This document shows positions 43,642 to 52,768 of a stretch of DNA of 64,000 nt, one piece after another. The position numbers and the translations under genes are program-made. How positions within the stretch are numbered: position 1 is the first letter of the stretch; the number at the start of each line of letters is the position of its first letter. Source of the stretch: CAKZLS01 sp963771545 (GTDB lineage: Bacteria > Pseudomonadota > Alphaproteobacteria > Rhodospirillales > Defluviicoccaceae); NCBI GenBank assembly GCA_963771545.1, contig CAVYTX010000002.1, positions 2,108,001 to 2,172,000 on the forward strand. Reading direction: 5' to 3'. The notes under the pieces are model-generated. The model did not search any database. It worked only from the letters and a program-made list of their open reading frames with translations, and was not told where the DNA came from.

Positions 43642-43774
43642 CGGGCCGGCATACCCTGCCTTGGCATTGCGCGGTTCACTCCGTTTTTTTTATTGTTTTC
43701 CAATGCATTGAAGATGGCCCCCAACTTGGCCCGGTGTTTGCTTTCAAGGGTTCGGCCCCAGTTTTGGAGACTTT

Positions 43775-45346
43775 ATGGTGACGAACAACATTGCATATGC
43801 CGCGACCGCTTCCATTCGCGACGCCGCCACCGCGGTTCCCCACGGCGCCGGCGAGGGGCGTCCTTCCGCGACCCGCTTGGCCGATCTCGCCACTTCGTTC
43901 CAGAACATTCTGCACCAGAGCGTTCGCCTCGACGCAAAGGAAATGAAAGCGTCTATGAGCTTGGCCCATTCAGCGGCACGGGACCGGGTTTTACCGCCTG
44001 CGAGCGAACGGGATGACGCTCCTGCTTCCGATGCCGATCCCGCCGACGATGACGATGACTGGGAGGCGGCCGATCGGACCCGGGACTCGCAAAGGAAAGA
44101 TCCCAACGAAACGCACTCGGACGTGAACCGTCCGTCCGCCGATGAGGATCCGTATATCCATCATGCCGAAGACCTGTCGGGCGTGGACGATACTGGGGTT
44201 TCGGATGTGTCTCTCGCGGACGCGGGCAGCGACCCGGCGAGCGCCGCTCCGGGGGCGAATTCCTTCGCCCGCACCGCCGGCGTCAGCGACGATGCGGTGG
44301 ATCCGATCGGAGTCAACGCCCGGGGCCGGGAGACCAACCAGTCACAGCCAAACCCGAACCAACGCGGCGAGGCCAATCCCGCTCCGGCCACCGCGCATGA
44401 TGGCGTTGATCTCTCCGTGAAAACGGGCGCGGCGGCGCGCCAGGCCAATGAATTGGCCAAGTCCCTGCCCGCCGGCGAAGACCTGAAGATCAACGTCGCG
44501 GTCGCTAAACCGGGTGACTCCCTATTCTCGCAGCCGGCCTCGAGCCTCGCGGCTACTTCGTTGGGCGCCGGCCAGAACAACGGTTCCCGGCCGGGTCAGG
44601 TCCCCGTGGGCGCGAGCGCCAAGGCGGGTTTCATCGGCGGCCTCAACCCGGCCCAGGGATCCGCGACCGTTCAACCGAACATCCAGGTCAACGGACAATC
44701 CGGCGCGGGTGACCTCCAGCTTCAAACCGGAACGCAAGGAAACCAGGCTAATATGGTCGCCGCCCCATCCGGAAGCGCCAAGAGCGCCGCTCCCACCTCG
44801 GCGAGTTCCTTCGCGGATGTCGCCGGAATCGGAACGTCGGGCACGCCGCAAGCCGGGCAGCGCGCGGGATCGGGTCAGCCGCCGACGGCGGACAAGCCGC
44901 ACTCGCCGCAACCGCCCGTCACCGAACAGATCTCCGTTCAGATCTCCAAGGCCGTCAAGGCGGGCATCGATCGGATCGATATTCACCTCCGGCCCAAGTC
45001 GCTCGGACGGGTCGAGGTCCGGCTCGAACTTGCCGGGGACGGACGGGTCAACGCCACCGTTACCGTCGACAGCCGGGAGACGCTGGATCTGCTCAAAACC
45101 GACGCGCGCGGGCTCGAAAAAGCCCTCGACGACGCCGGCCTCAAGGCCGACTCCAACAGCTTGAGTTTCAATCTTCGCGGCCAGGACGGCCGCCCCTCTG
45201 GGAACCCGCTTTCGCGCACCAATCACCCGGACGGATCCCACGGTGGCAATCAAGCCGAACTCGACGACGATGGCCCGGCTCGCACCCTGGGAGACTATTC
45301 ACGCGGCGGTCTCACCGCGGATGGACGGCTCGACATTGAAATCTAA
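43775..45346 (+). CDS. fliK: Flagellar hook-length control protein FliK
   Basis: This 523-residue protein has a long low-complexity, Gly/Ala/Asp/Pro-rich first ~380 residues. Its compact C-terminal Flg_hook domain (VTEQISVQISKAVKAGIDRI, HLRPKSLGRVEVRLELAGDG, VNATVTVDSRETLDLLK) is the part that switches export specificity at FlhB when the hook reaches length. TTGGAG lies 6 bases before the ATG. It is followed by flgD and flgE, which encode the hook cap and hook, matching its function. Confidence 0.85.
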   Translation: MVTNNIAYAATASIRDAATAVPHGAGEGRPSATRLADLATSFQNILHQSVRLDAKEMKASMSLAHSAARDRVLPPASERDDAPASDADPADDDDDWEAADRTRDSQRKDPNETHSDVNRPSADEDPYIHHAEDLSGVDDTGVSDVSLADAGSDPASAAPGANSFARTAGVSDDAVDPIGVNARGRETNQSQPNPNQRGEANPAPATAHDGVDLSVKTGAAARQANELAKSLPAGEDLKINVAVAKPGDSLFSQPASSLAATSLGAGQNNGSRPGQVPVGASAKAGFIGGLNPAQGSATVQPNIQVNGQSGAGDLQLQTGTQGNQANMVAAPSGSAKSAAPTSASSFADVAGIGTSGTPQAGQRAGSGQPPTADKPHSPQPPVTEQISVQISKAVKAGIDRIDIHLRPKSLGRVEVRLELAGDGRVNATVTVDSRETLDLLKTDARGLEKALDDAGLKADSNSLSFNLRGQDGRPSGNPLSRTNHPDGSHGGNQAELDDDGPARTLGDYSRGGLTADGRLDIEI

Positions 45347-45373
45347 TCGGTACCAACGGGAAAGGCAGACATC

Positions 45374-46051
45374 ATGCTTCAAGGAATAACCGGATCACCG
45401 CCCGCTGGCTCCACCAGCCAGGCCGAGAGCGATGGCGCGCAGCTGGAAAACGATCTCGACCGCTTTCTCACGCTGTTGGTGACCCAGCTCCAGCATCAGG
45501 ACCCTCTGGATCCGCTGGACGCCAACGAGTTCACCAACCAGTTGGTGCAGTTCGCGAACGTCGAACAGCAGATCTACCAAAACGCCAATCTGGAAGAAAT
45601 CGTGAAGCTTCAGCGCGACAACCAGGTGGCCGGGATGGTGAGCTATATCGGCTCGACCATCGAAACATCCGGCAATGCCCTGCCGCTGGAGAACGGCGAG
45701 ACAACCGCGTCGTACACGCTGGGCGAAGCGGCCGATGCCGCCGTGATCGCCATCATCGACGAACTCGGCGACGTGATTCTCATGACCGGAGCCAATACCG
45801 CTCCAGGCCGTCATCTTTTCGAGTGGGACGGGTTGGACAACCAAGGCAATGCGGTCCCCGATGGAACTTACCGCATCCAGGTCAACGCCAAGCGCTCGGA
45901 CGGTTCTGCCATCGACGTGGCGACGACCACCTTCGGAAGGGTAACGGGCGCGAGCGCCGACGGTGACGAGAGGTCCCTTTACATGGGAGAGATCAGCGTG
46001 CCGATGGAGAATGTCTTGTCGGTGAAGGAAACGCGAAATCAGACGATTTGA
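45374..46051 (+). CDS. flgD: Flagellar hook capping protein FlgD
   Basis: This 225-residue protein has the N-terminal export and assembly segment DRFLTLLVTQLQHQDPLDPLD followed by NEFTNQLVQFANVEQQI. A tudor/Fn3-like C-terminal region holds AVIAIIDELGDVILMTG and HLFEWDGLDNQGNAVPDGTY. FlgD caps the growing hook and is then replaced. It lies 27 bp after fliK. Confidence 0.92.
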   Translation: MLQGITGSPPAGSTSQAESDGAQLENDLDRFLTLLVTQLQHQDPLDPLDANEFTNQLVQFANVEQQIYQNANLEEIVKLQRDNQVAGMVSYIGSTIETSGNALPLENGETTASYTLGEAADAAVIAIIDELGDVILMTGANTAPGRHLFEWDGLDNQGNAVPDGTYRIQVNAKRSDGSAIDVATTTFGRVTGASADGDERSLYMGEISVPMENVLSVKETRNQTI

Positions 46052-46167
46052 CGGTGGGGTTCCTCGCTGACGACGACGTCCCCACCAAACGAAACATCTC
46101 GTGTCGAGGGTTTCGGCGATCACAATGACTGTGCTCCCCAGTGGAGCCATGACTAAGGAGACTGAGT

Positions 46168-47868
46168 ATGAGTTTGTTCGGTGCATTGACTTCCGGCGTT
46201 TCCGGGCTCACCGCGCAGAGCAGCGCGATGGGCGCCATCGCCGACAACATCACCAACGTCAACACCGTCGGTTACAAGAAAACCAACGTGGATTTTCAGA
46301 CCCTGGTGACCCAGCAGACGTCGCCGTCGGCTTACTCTCCGGGCGGCGTGCAGTCGCGGCCCAGGGCGACGACCGACGTACAGGGTCTGTTGCAGGGCAC
46401 CACGTCGCAAACGGATATCGCCATCTCCGGCGACGGATTCTTCGTCGTCAACGGAGCGCGCGAGCCCGAGGCGGGCGACGGATATATGTTTACGCGCGCT
46501 GGATCATTCTTCGCCGATGAACAAGGGTTCCTGCGGAACACGGCGGGATTTTACCTCCAGGGGTGGCCCACCGACCCTCAGGGAAATGTCGTTCTTCCGG
46601 ACGGCAGCACCGCCGGCATCACCAACTCCCGGACCATTTCGTCCCTTTTCATGGAGACCGTGAATCTGAGCGACATCCGCGGAACGCCAATCGCCACGTC
46701 GCAAATCGAGATCGGAGCCAACCTTCCCGCCAACACCGCCCTCGGCGACGCATACGGCATGGATATCCAATTTTTCGATACTCTCGGCAACGCCAATGAC
46801 ACCAGCCTTGTCATGACCAAATCCAGCGCCAACGAATGGGACGTCGGCGTGGAACCGCCGGCCGGTTCAGCGGTGGTTAATCTTTACGACGACGCGGGAG
46901 ATGTTTACCAGAGTGTTGGCCAATTGGAGTTCAGCGGCATCCCGGACGCCGGTCAAACCCTCTCCGTGGACGTGGGCGGAACCCCCTATACTTATACCTT
47001 CGTCACCGGTTCCACGGCCGCGGGAGATGACCAGATACAGATCGATGGAAACCGAACCCTGGCCCAAATCGTTTCCGAACTGCGAGATGAGATCAACGCC
47101 GACGTCGCGACCGGGCCGGCATCGACGAAGCTCGGAAAGGGAGCGGTTCTGCTGATCGAGGGGGACTCCACGAACCCCGTCATTACGCTGGATCCCAGCG
47201 GCCTGACGGCCGGGGGTGTCCCGGTGACGTCACAGACCAACCCATTTTCCGTGCAACCCCGGACCGCCACCGGACCCGCCCTGACGTTCGGCGGCGACGG
47301 CAAACCAACCATCGTGGGCGTGCATAAGATGTCGGTTCATGGGTTTTCCAACGGCGCCTCCGATCTGGACGACGCGGACCTTAACGGCGACTCCATTCTG
47401 GACGTCGAGCAGGTCACCTTGGACTTTGGCACGCTCGGACAAGACGACGGCGTAACCCAGTTCGGCGCCGAATTCGCGCCGAATTTTGCGCGACAGAACG
47501 GCGCCACGTACGGCACATTCACCGGCGTCAGCATATCGCCCGGCGGCGAGATGGTGGCCCAGTTCGACAACGGCGCACAGCGCACCATCTATAAACTCCC
47601 CGTTGCCACTTTCGTCAGTCCCAACGGCCTCGGGGGAGAGACCGGCAACGTCTGGAATGCGACACAGGCATCCGGTGATCCGACACTTCGGGCCGCCGGC
47701 AGTGGTCCGGCCGGGCAAATCGCTCAATTTTCACTTGAGGCGTCAACAGCGGACATCGGCGAGGAATTCACCGACATGATCGTCGTCCAGAGAGCGTATT
47801 CGGCGGCGACCCGGGTCATCAGCACGGCCGATGAAATGCTCGAGGAACTGGTGCGAATTAAACGATAA
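46168..47868 (+). CDS. flgE: Flagellar hook protein FlgE
   Basis: This 566-residue axial protein has the N-terminal rod motif LFGALTSGVSGLTAQSSAMG and NVNTVGYKKTNVDFQTLV, the D1 segment SGDGFFVVNG and the conserved C-terminus FTDMIVVQRAYSAATRVIST. At 566 residues it is longer than enteric FlgE (about 400), with extra surface domains in the middle, as is common in Alphaproteobacteria. AAGGAG lies 8 bases before the ATG. Confidence 0.92.
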   Translation: MSLFGALTSGVSGLTAQSSAMGAIADNITNVNTVGYKKTNVDFQTLVTQQTSPSAYSPGGVQSRPRATTDVQGLLQGTTSQTDIAISGDGFFVVNGAREPEAGDGYMFTRAGSFFADEQGFLRNTAGFYLQGWPTDPQGNVVLPDGSTAGITNSRTISSLFMETVNLSDIRGTPIATSQIEIGANLPANTALGDAYGMDIQFFDTLGNANDTSLVMTKSSANEWDVGVEPPAGSAVVNLYDDAGDVYQSVGQLEFSGIPDAGQTLSVDVGGTPYTYTFVTGSTAAGDDQIQIDGNRTLAQIVSELRDEINADVATGPASTKLGKGAVLLIEGDSTNPVITLDPSGLTAGGVPVTSQTNPFSVQPRTATGPALTFGGDGKPTIVGVHKMSVHGFSNGASDLDDADLNGDSILDVEQVTLDFGTLGQDDGVTQFGAEFAPNFARQNGATYGTFTGVSISPGGEMVAQFDNGAQRTIYKLPVATFVSPNGLGGETGNVWNATQASGDPTLRAAGSGPAGQIAQFSLEASTADIGEEFTDMIVVQRAYSAATRVISTADEMLEELVRIKR

Positions 47869-47893
47869 CTATGAAATAGCGTCCCCATAGGCC

Positions 47894-47937
47894 GGCCGGC
47901 TTGAAGGCGTGAAATCATTCGCGCCCGAAAGCCGGCC
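47894..47937 (+). terminator. Possible terminator hairpin after flgE
   Basis: GGCCGGCTT (47894-47902) pairs with AAGCCGGCC (47929-47937) and an inner GGCG/CGCC pairing is possible. No T-run follows, so rho-independent termination is uncertain. Confidence 0.35.
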
Positions 47938-48010
47938 AAACCGCGATGGGCTTCCTCCCTACCCTCGCTTCGGACGTCACGAGCACGGGTAGGCAAAAAC
48001 TGCCCACTCT

Positions 48011-48025
48011 TTAACCGGTTGTTCA
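48011..48025 (+). promoter_or_regulatory. Candidate CtrA half-matching box upstream of fliF
   Basis: TTAA-CCGGTTG-TTCA matches the CtrA consensus TTAA-N7-TTAA with one mismatch, 78 bases before fliF. In Caulobacter fliF is a CtrA-controlled early flagellar gene. Confidence 0.35.
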
Positions 48026-48102
48026 TTCAGCATCTTTACGCTGTCTCTTCGTAATCGAAGACCCGTCGACGCCACCTCAAGTCCCGGCACGAAGAGACAC
48101 CC

Positions 48103-49764
48103 ATGCCATCCATTGTCCAGGTTCTGCGAAATCTCGGCCCGAAGCGCCTCGCCATCATCGGTGGGGTGATGGTTTGTGTCATCGGGTTCTTCGTCTGGGT
48201 TTTCGCCGAAGTGGCGAAACCCAATTACGCGCTCCTCTTTGGCGACTTGGATCCAGGCGACTCGGCGCGCGTGATCTCGCACTTGGAGAGCGCCGGAATC
48301 CCCCATGAACTCCGCCACGACGGCGGGTTCATTTATGTTCCCAGCGATCAGGTGTTGCGGACGCGCATGGCGTTGGCCGAACAAGGCCTGCCTTCCGGCG
48401 GTTCCATCGGGTACGAGATCTTCGACAACAGCGATGCCCTCGGGACCACCAACTTCACCCAGAATGTCAATCTGGTCCGGGCGTTGGAGGGTGAGCTGGC
48501 GCGCACCATCCGCTCCATTGAGTCGGTCAAGAGCGCGCGCGTCCACCTGGTGTTGCCAAAACGGGAACTGTTCGCCCGCGACCGCCAGGAACCGAGCGCC
48601 TCGGTGCTTCTTCAGCTCAGAGGGGCGAACAGCCCGTCACGGGGGCAGGTCGCCGCCATTCAGCGTCTCGTCGCCTCGGCCATTCCCGATCTCAACCCCC
48701 GCCGCGTCTCCATCATCGACGACACGGGAACGCTGCTGACCGCGGACTCGGAAAACGACGACGCCACCGCCTTGGCGAGCAGTCAGGCCGATGAGCGCCG
48801 GCGCCGGTTCGAGACCAACCTGGCGCGCACCGTCGAACAGCTTCTCGCCAAGACCGTTGGCTTGGGCAAGGTCAGAACCGAAGTGTTCGCGGACATGGAT
48901 TTCGATCGGATCAATACCAGCGAAGAGGTGTTCGATCCGGACAGTCAAGTGGTGCGATCCACACAGGCCGTCGAGCAGTCCGGCAGCAACCAGGAAGGCA
49001 CCGGCGGCCTGCCCGTCAGCGTCGGCACCAACCTTCCGGATTCGGACCTTGGATTGTCCGAGTCGGGCGGCAGCTCGGCTTCGGAAAACCGCACCGAGGA
49101 AACCGTCAACTACGAAATTTCCAAAAAGGTGATCAACCACGTCCGCGAAACCGGCGAGGTCAAGCGGCTGTCCGTCGCCGTTCTCGTGGACGGCACGTAC
49201 ATCCTCGCCGAAGACGGGTCGAAAACCTATCAGCCCAGGGCCCAGCAAGAGCTCGATCTGTTGGCCACCCTGGTTCGCGGCGCCATCGGCTTCGACGCGG
49301 AGCGCGGCAACTCCGTCGAAGTCATCAATATGCGCTTTGCCGACATGAACTCGCCGGCGGCGGAAGAAACCGGGTTGTTCCTGGGCCTGGAAAAGGAAGA
49401 CCTGTTCCGGATTGGCCAGTACCTGGTGTTGGTCGTCCTCGGCGTGCTGGTCCTTTTCCTGGTGGTTAGGCCGCTGGTCAAAAACGCCGCGGAGGCGATC
49501 CCGGTCGCGGCCGCCAACATCAACAACAACCGGTTGACGGGCGGTTCCGCCCGTGCCGCCCTTCCGCCACCGGACTCGACCGACGCCGACGGACAAGCCA
49601 AGTACCTTCCGGCGAGCGCCGGATCACAGGAGGGCAAAATCGACGTGAACCAAGTCGATGGCCGCGTGAACAGCTCGGCGGTGAAGAGGGTCGGCGAAAT
49701 CGTCGAAAAGCATCCGGACGAAGCGCTCACCATCGTCCGCGGATGGCTTCACGCAGAGCAATGA
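48103..49764 (+). CDS. fliF: Flagellar MS-ring protein FliF
   Basis: This 553-residue protein has two transmembrane helices (about residues 16-38 and 438-460). Between them are ring-building motifs (YALLFGDLDPGDSARVISHL, TNFTQNVNLVRALEGELART, SARVHLVLPKRELF, SVLLQL) and the beta-collar region. The C-terminal tail (EGKIDVNQVDGRVNSSAVKR, KHPDEALTIVRGWL) binds FliG. It forms the MS ring in the inner membrane. It starts the operon that continues fliG-fliH-fliN-motA. Confidence 0.93.
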   Translation: MPSIVQVLRNLGPKRLAIIGGVMVCVIGFFVWVFAEVAKPNYALLFGDLDPGDSARVISHLESAGIPHELRHDGGFIYVPSDQVLRTRMALAEQGLPSGGSIGYEIFDNSDALGTTNFTQNVNLVRALEGELARTIRSIESVKSARVHLVLPKRELFARDRQEPSASVLLQLRGANSPSRGQVAAIQRLVASAIPDLNPRRVSIIDDTGTLLTADSENDDATALASSQADERRRRFETNLARTVEQLLAKTVGLGKVRTEVFADMDFDRINTSEEVFDPDSQVVRSTQAVEQSGSNQEGTGGLPVSVGTNLPDSDLGLSESGGSSASENRTEETVNYEISKKVINHVRETGEVKRLSVAVLVDGTYILAEDGSKTYQPRAQQELDLLATLVRGAIGFDAERGNSVEVINMRFADMNSPAAEETGLFLGLEKEDLFRIGQYLVLVVLGVLVLFLVVRPLVKNAAEAIPVAAANINNNRLTGGSARAALPPPDSTDADGQAKYLPASAGSQEGKIDVNQVDGRVNSSAVKRVGEIVEKHPDEALTIVRGWLHAEQ

Positions 49765-49777
49765 GACGAGCGGATCC

Positions 49778-50803
49778 ATGCCTCCAATGAAAAACAGCTA
49801 CGACACTCTCAGCGGCCCCGAGAAGGCAGCGGTTTTCCTGTTCGCTCTTGGTGAGGATCAGGCGGGCAAGATTTTCAAATTGATGGACGACGACGAGATC
49901 CGCGTTCTGTCCCAGAAAATGGCCCACCTCGGATCGGTCGGCTCCGAGGTGATCGAGCACCTTTTCGTAGAGTTTTCCGAGCAGGTCTCCAGCGCCGGAT
50001 CGCTGGTGGGAACGGTCGACAGCACGGAACGGCTCCTCGCCAAGATGCTGGACAAGAATCGTGTCCAGGAGATCATGGACGAAATCCGGGGGCCCTCCGG
50101 TCGCACCATTTGGGAGAAGCTGAGCAATGTCAACGAGGCGGTCCTCGCCAACTTCCTCAAGAACGAATATCCGCAGACCGTCGCCGTCGTCCTGTCGCGA
50201 ATTAAAACGGCGCACGCCGCCAAGGTGCTCGCCCAATTGCCGGAAAGCTTCGCCCTGGAGGTGGTCACGCGCATGTTGCGAATGGAGGGTGTGCAGCAGG
50301 ATGTCCTTAAACACGTGGAGCGGACATTGCGGTCCGAATTCATGAGCAACCTAGCGCGGACCACCCGCCGGGACACCCACGAAATCATGGCCGATATCTT
50401 CAACAGCCTCGATCGCAAGACCGAGAGCCAGTTCATGGCCGCGCTCGAGGAGAGAAATCAGGAATCCGCCGAGCGGATCCGCCAGCTCATGTTCACCTTC
50501 GACGACCTGCTGCGCATCAACTCGACGGGAATTCAATCGATTCTGCGCCTGGTGCCGAAGGAGAAACTGGCCCTCGGTCTCAAGGGCGCCTCGCAAGAGG
50601 TCAAGACATTGTTCTTCGGCAATATGTCCGAGCGGGCCGGCAAGATGATGCGCGAGGACATGGAGGCCATGGGGCCCGTAAGGCTGCGCGACGTCGACGA
50701 AGCGCAGGCCGCCATTGTCGCCGCCGCCAGGACATTGGCCGATGCGGGCGAGCTCGTGATCGCCGGAAACGACGGCGACGCTCCAGAAGAAATGGTCGAG
50801 TAG
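49778..50803 (+). CDS. fliG: Flagellar motor switch protein FliG
   Basis: This 341-residue protein has the FliF-binding N-terminus (LSGPEKAAVFLFALGEDQAG), middle armadillo domain (FLKNEYPQTVAVVLSRI, EHPQ-like motif) and C-terminal torque helix (FTFDDLLRINSTGIQSILR). The latter includes the charged residues that meet MotA (PKEKLALGLKGA). It couples stator movement to ring rotation. It follows fliF by 13 bp. Confidence 0.92.
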   Translation: MPPMKNSYDTLSGPEKAAVFLFALGEDQAGKIFKLMDDDEIRVLSQKMAHLGSVGSEVIEHLFVEFSEQVSSAGSLVGTVDSTERLLAKMLDKNRVQEIMDEIRGPSGRTIWEKLSNVNEAVLANFLKNEYPQTVAVVLSRIKTAHAAKVLAQLPESFALEVVTRMLRMEGVQQDVLKHVERTLRSEFMSNLARTTRRDTHEIMADIFNSLDRKTESQFMAALEERNQESAERIRQLMFTFDDLLRINSTGIQSILRLVPKEKLALGLKGASQEVKTLFFGNMSERAGKMMREDMEAMGPVRLRDVDEAQAAIVAAARTLADAGELVIAGNDGDAPEEMVE

Positions 50804-50819
50804 GAGCGGAGGACGGATC

Positions 50820-51554
50820 ATGATCGCCGCGCAAAGATTCCTCTTCAACCGTAACTTCGATCCGGATCTCCTGGACGCCGGTCGAAACCGCTCGAGCGAA
50901 AAAGCGGGCGGCGGTAAACCGCCATCGATCTTCACCGAGGACGATTTGGCCCGCGTGCTCGCCGAGGGAGTCGCCGAAGGACGGGAGCACGCATCCCGGG
51001 AAGCCGCCCAGTCCATGGAATCGCGCCTGACCGAAGCCTTCGAAACCATCGGCGCGCGCCTCGAAGAGGCAATCTCCGGCAAGGACGCGGCCAACGCCGC
51101 GATCGCGCGCGACGCCAACGCCATCGCGGTCGCCATTGCCCGCAGAATGGTTCCCGAGCTGTACCGGCGAAACGCCGTAGCCGAGATCGAACACGCGGCG
51201 GCGACCGTTCTATCGCGGGTCTTGGAAACGGCGGAATTGACCGTGCGCACGGCGGAGGCCCTCGCCGATCCCGTGCGCGAACGCATCGAAACGCTGGCCG
51301 AGACCCGGGGTATCGGCGACCGGGTCAGGATTTCGGCCGATCCCTCTCTAATGGAGGGCGATTGCCGGATCGAATGGCTGGGCGGCGGGGCCGAACGGAA
51401 CGCCGCGGCGATGTGGAACGACATCGAAGCGATCATCGAAAAAAATCTTGGCTTCATATCCGCCGAACTTAACCAGGAAAACACCATTCCCATGCTGGAA
51501 TGCTCGGCAAGCGCCCCCTTCGAGGGGAAAGAGGTTGGAGAAAATCATGGCTGA
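50820..51554 (+). CDS. fliH: Flagellar export ATPase regulator FliH
   Basis: This 244-residue protein has a charged N-terminus, a long helical central part with small-residue spacing (GVAEGREHASREAAQSMESR) and a C-terminal FliH/V-ATPase-E-like domain (RIETLAETRGIGDRVRISAD, DCRIEWLGGGAERN). It would dimerise, bind FliI and FliN and deliver the ATPase to the export gate. GGAGG precedes the ATG. Its stop overlaps fliN. Sequence conservation is low, and position supports the call. Confidence 0.85.
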   Translation: MIAAQRFLFNRNFDPDLLDAGRNRSSEKAGGGKPPSIFTEDDLARVLAEGVAEGREHASREAAQSMESRLTEAFETIGARLEEAISGKDAANAAIARDANAIAVAIARRMVPELYRRNAVAEIEHAAATVLSRVLETAELTVRTAEALADPVRERIETLAETRGIGDRVRISADPSLMEGDCRIEWLGGGAERNAAAMWNDIEAIIEKNLGFISAELNQENTIPMLECSASAPFEGKEVGENHG

Positions 51555-51903
51555 AGACAAAAATCTGGAATTGCCGCAGTTGGACGAGACGGCCGGACCC
51601 CGCCCGGCACCGGAACCCGAGCAGGAGTCCGGCGCGCCTGGCAAGGGGAGCCGCAAGCCGCAGGATCTGGAAGCTGTCTATGACATTCCGGTGCAAGTGT
51701 CGGCGGTGCTCGGCAAGGCCACCATGGAAGTGAACCAGCTTCTGAAGCTGGGCCGGGGCGCCGTGGTCGAACTCGATCGCAAGGTGGGAGAGGCCATCGA
51801 CGTGTACGTCAACAATCGTCTCGTGGCCCGTGGCGAAGTTGTGGTCGTCGAAGACCGCCTGGGCGTCACAATGACCGAAATCATCAAAAGCGACCGGATA
51901 TAG
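51547..51903 (+). CDS. fliN: Flagellar motor switch protein FliN
   Basis: This 118-residue protein has a variable acidic/proline N-terminus (about 45 residues) and a SpoA domain (YDIPVQVSAVLGKATMEVNQ, LKLGRGAVVELDRKVGE, VNNRLVARGEVVVVEDRLGV). FliN forms the lower C-ring and docks FliH. The start at 51547 overlaps the end of fliH by 8 bp and has GGAG upstream. No fliM is found in the window. Confidence 0.92.
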   Translation: MAEDKNLELPQLDETAGPRPAPEPEQESGAPGKGSRKPQDLEAVYDIPVQVSAVLGKATMEVNQLLKLGRGAVVELDRKVGEAIDVYVNNRLVARGEVVVVEDRLGVTMTEIIKSDRI

Positions 51904-51915
51904 GGCCGAACGACA

Positions 51916-52743
51916 GTGAACACGCGAACCCTCGCGGCCGACGTCAAAGCGCGCATGGCTCCATCGAACCTGACGGTGGACGCGGCCTCGGTCATCGGGC
52001 TGGCGTGCGGTTTCGGGTTGCTGATCGCGGCGATCGTGCTGGGCGGTTCACCGGGATCGTTTTTCAATTTTCCTTCGGTCCTGATCGTGCTGGGCGGCAC
52101 GTTTTCCGTGGTCACCATTTGCTTCTCGATTTCCGAGGTCGTCAACACCTTCAGGGTGGTGGTCACGGCGGTGCTGCCCAGTGTTCGCGCGCCCGAGGAC
52201 GCCGCCGCGCAGGCGCTCGGGATCGCCGAACTGGCAAGACGGAACGGGGTGCTCGCGCTGCAGAACATCCAGCGGGATCTGGCCGCCGAGCCCTTCCTGC
52301 ACAAATGCGTGTCCATGGTGATCGACGGCGCCCCCGCCGAGGAAGTGGAAGCCGTCATGCGCCGGGACCTGCAGGCGACGACCCTGCGCCACGGGCGCAG
52401 CGCCGATGTCCTTCGCAAGGCCGCCGAATTCGCGCCGGCCATGGGCCTCATCGGCACCCTGGTGGGTTTGGTGCAGATGCTGGGCAATTTGGCCGACCCG
52501 GCCGCCATCGGCCCGAGCATGGCCGTCGCGTTGCTGACGACGTTTTACGGCGCGGTTCTCGCCAACATGGTGTTCTCGCCGCTGGCGGCGAAACTCGAGC
52601 GAAACTCGGCGGACGAGAGATTGGTCAACCTGGTCTACGTGATGGGCGCCGTCTCCATCACCCGCCAGGAAAATCCGCGCCGATTGGAAATGCTGATTAA
52701 CAGTGTCCTGCCGCCCTCGAGGCGGGTGCGATACTTCGATTGA
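51916..52743 (+). CDS. motA: MotA/TolQ-type stator protein
   Basis: This 275-residue protein has four hydrophobic segments: two near residues 25-70, and two in the C-terminal half where FAPAMGLIGTLVGLVQML contains the conserved MotA proline. A cytoplasmic loop carries charged residues. It would conduct H+ or Na+ with a MotB partner, which is not encoded nearby. The start GTG 51916 has a weak ribosome-binding site, and ATG 51955 is possible. It sits at the end of the fliF-fliN run. Confidence 0.85.
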   Translation: MNTRTLAADVKARMAPSNLTVDAASVIGLACGFGLLIAAIVLGGSPGSFFNFPSVLIVLGGTFSVVTICFSISEVVNTFRVVVTAVLPSVRAPEDAAAQALGIAELARRNGVLALQNIQRDLAAEPFLHKCVSMVIDGAPAEEVEAVMRRDLQATTLRHGRSADVLRKAAEFAPAMGLIGTLVGLVQMLGNLADPAAIGPSMAVALLTTFYGAVLANMVFSPLAAKLERNSADERLVNLVYVMGAVSITRQENPRRLEMLINSVLPPSRRVRYFD

Positions 52744-52768
52744 TGATGCCGTCCCGGAGGTAAAGACT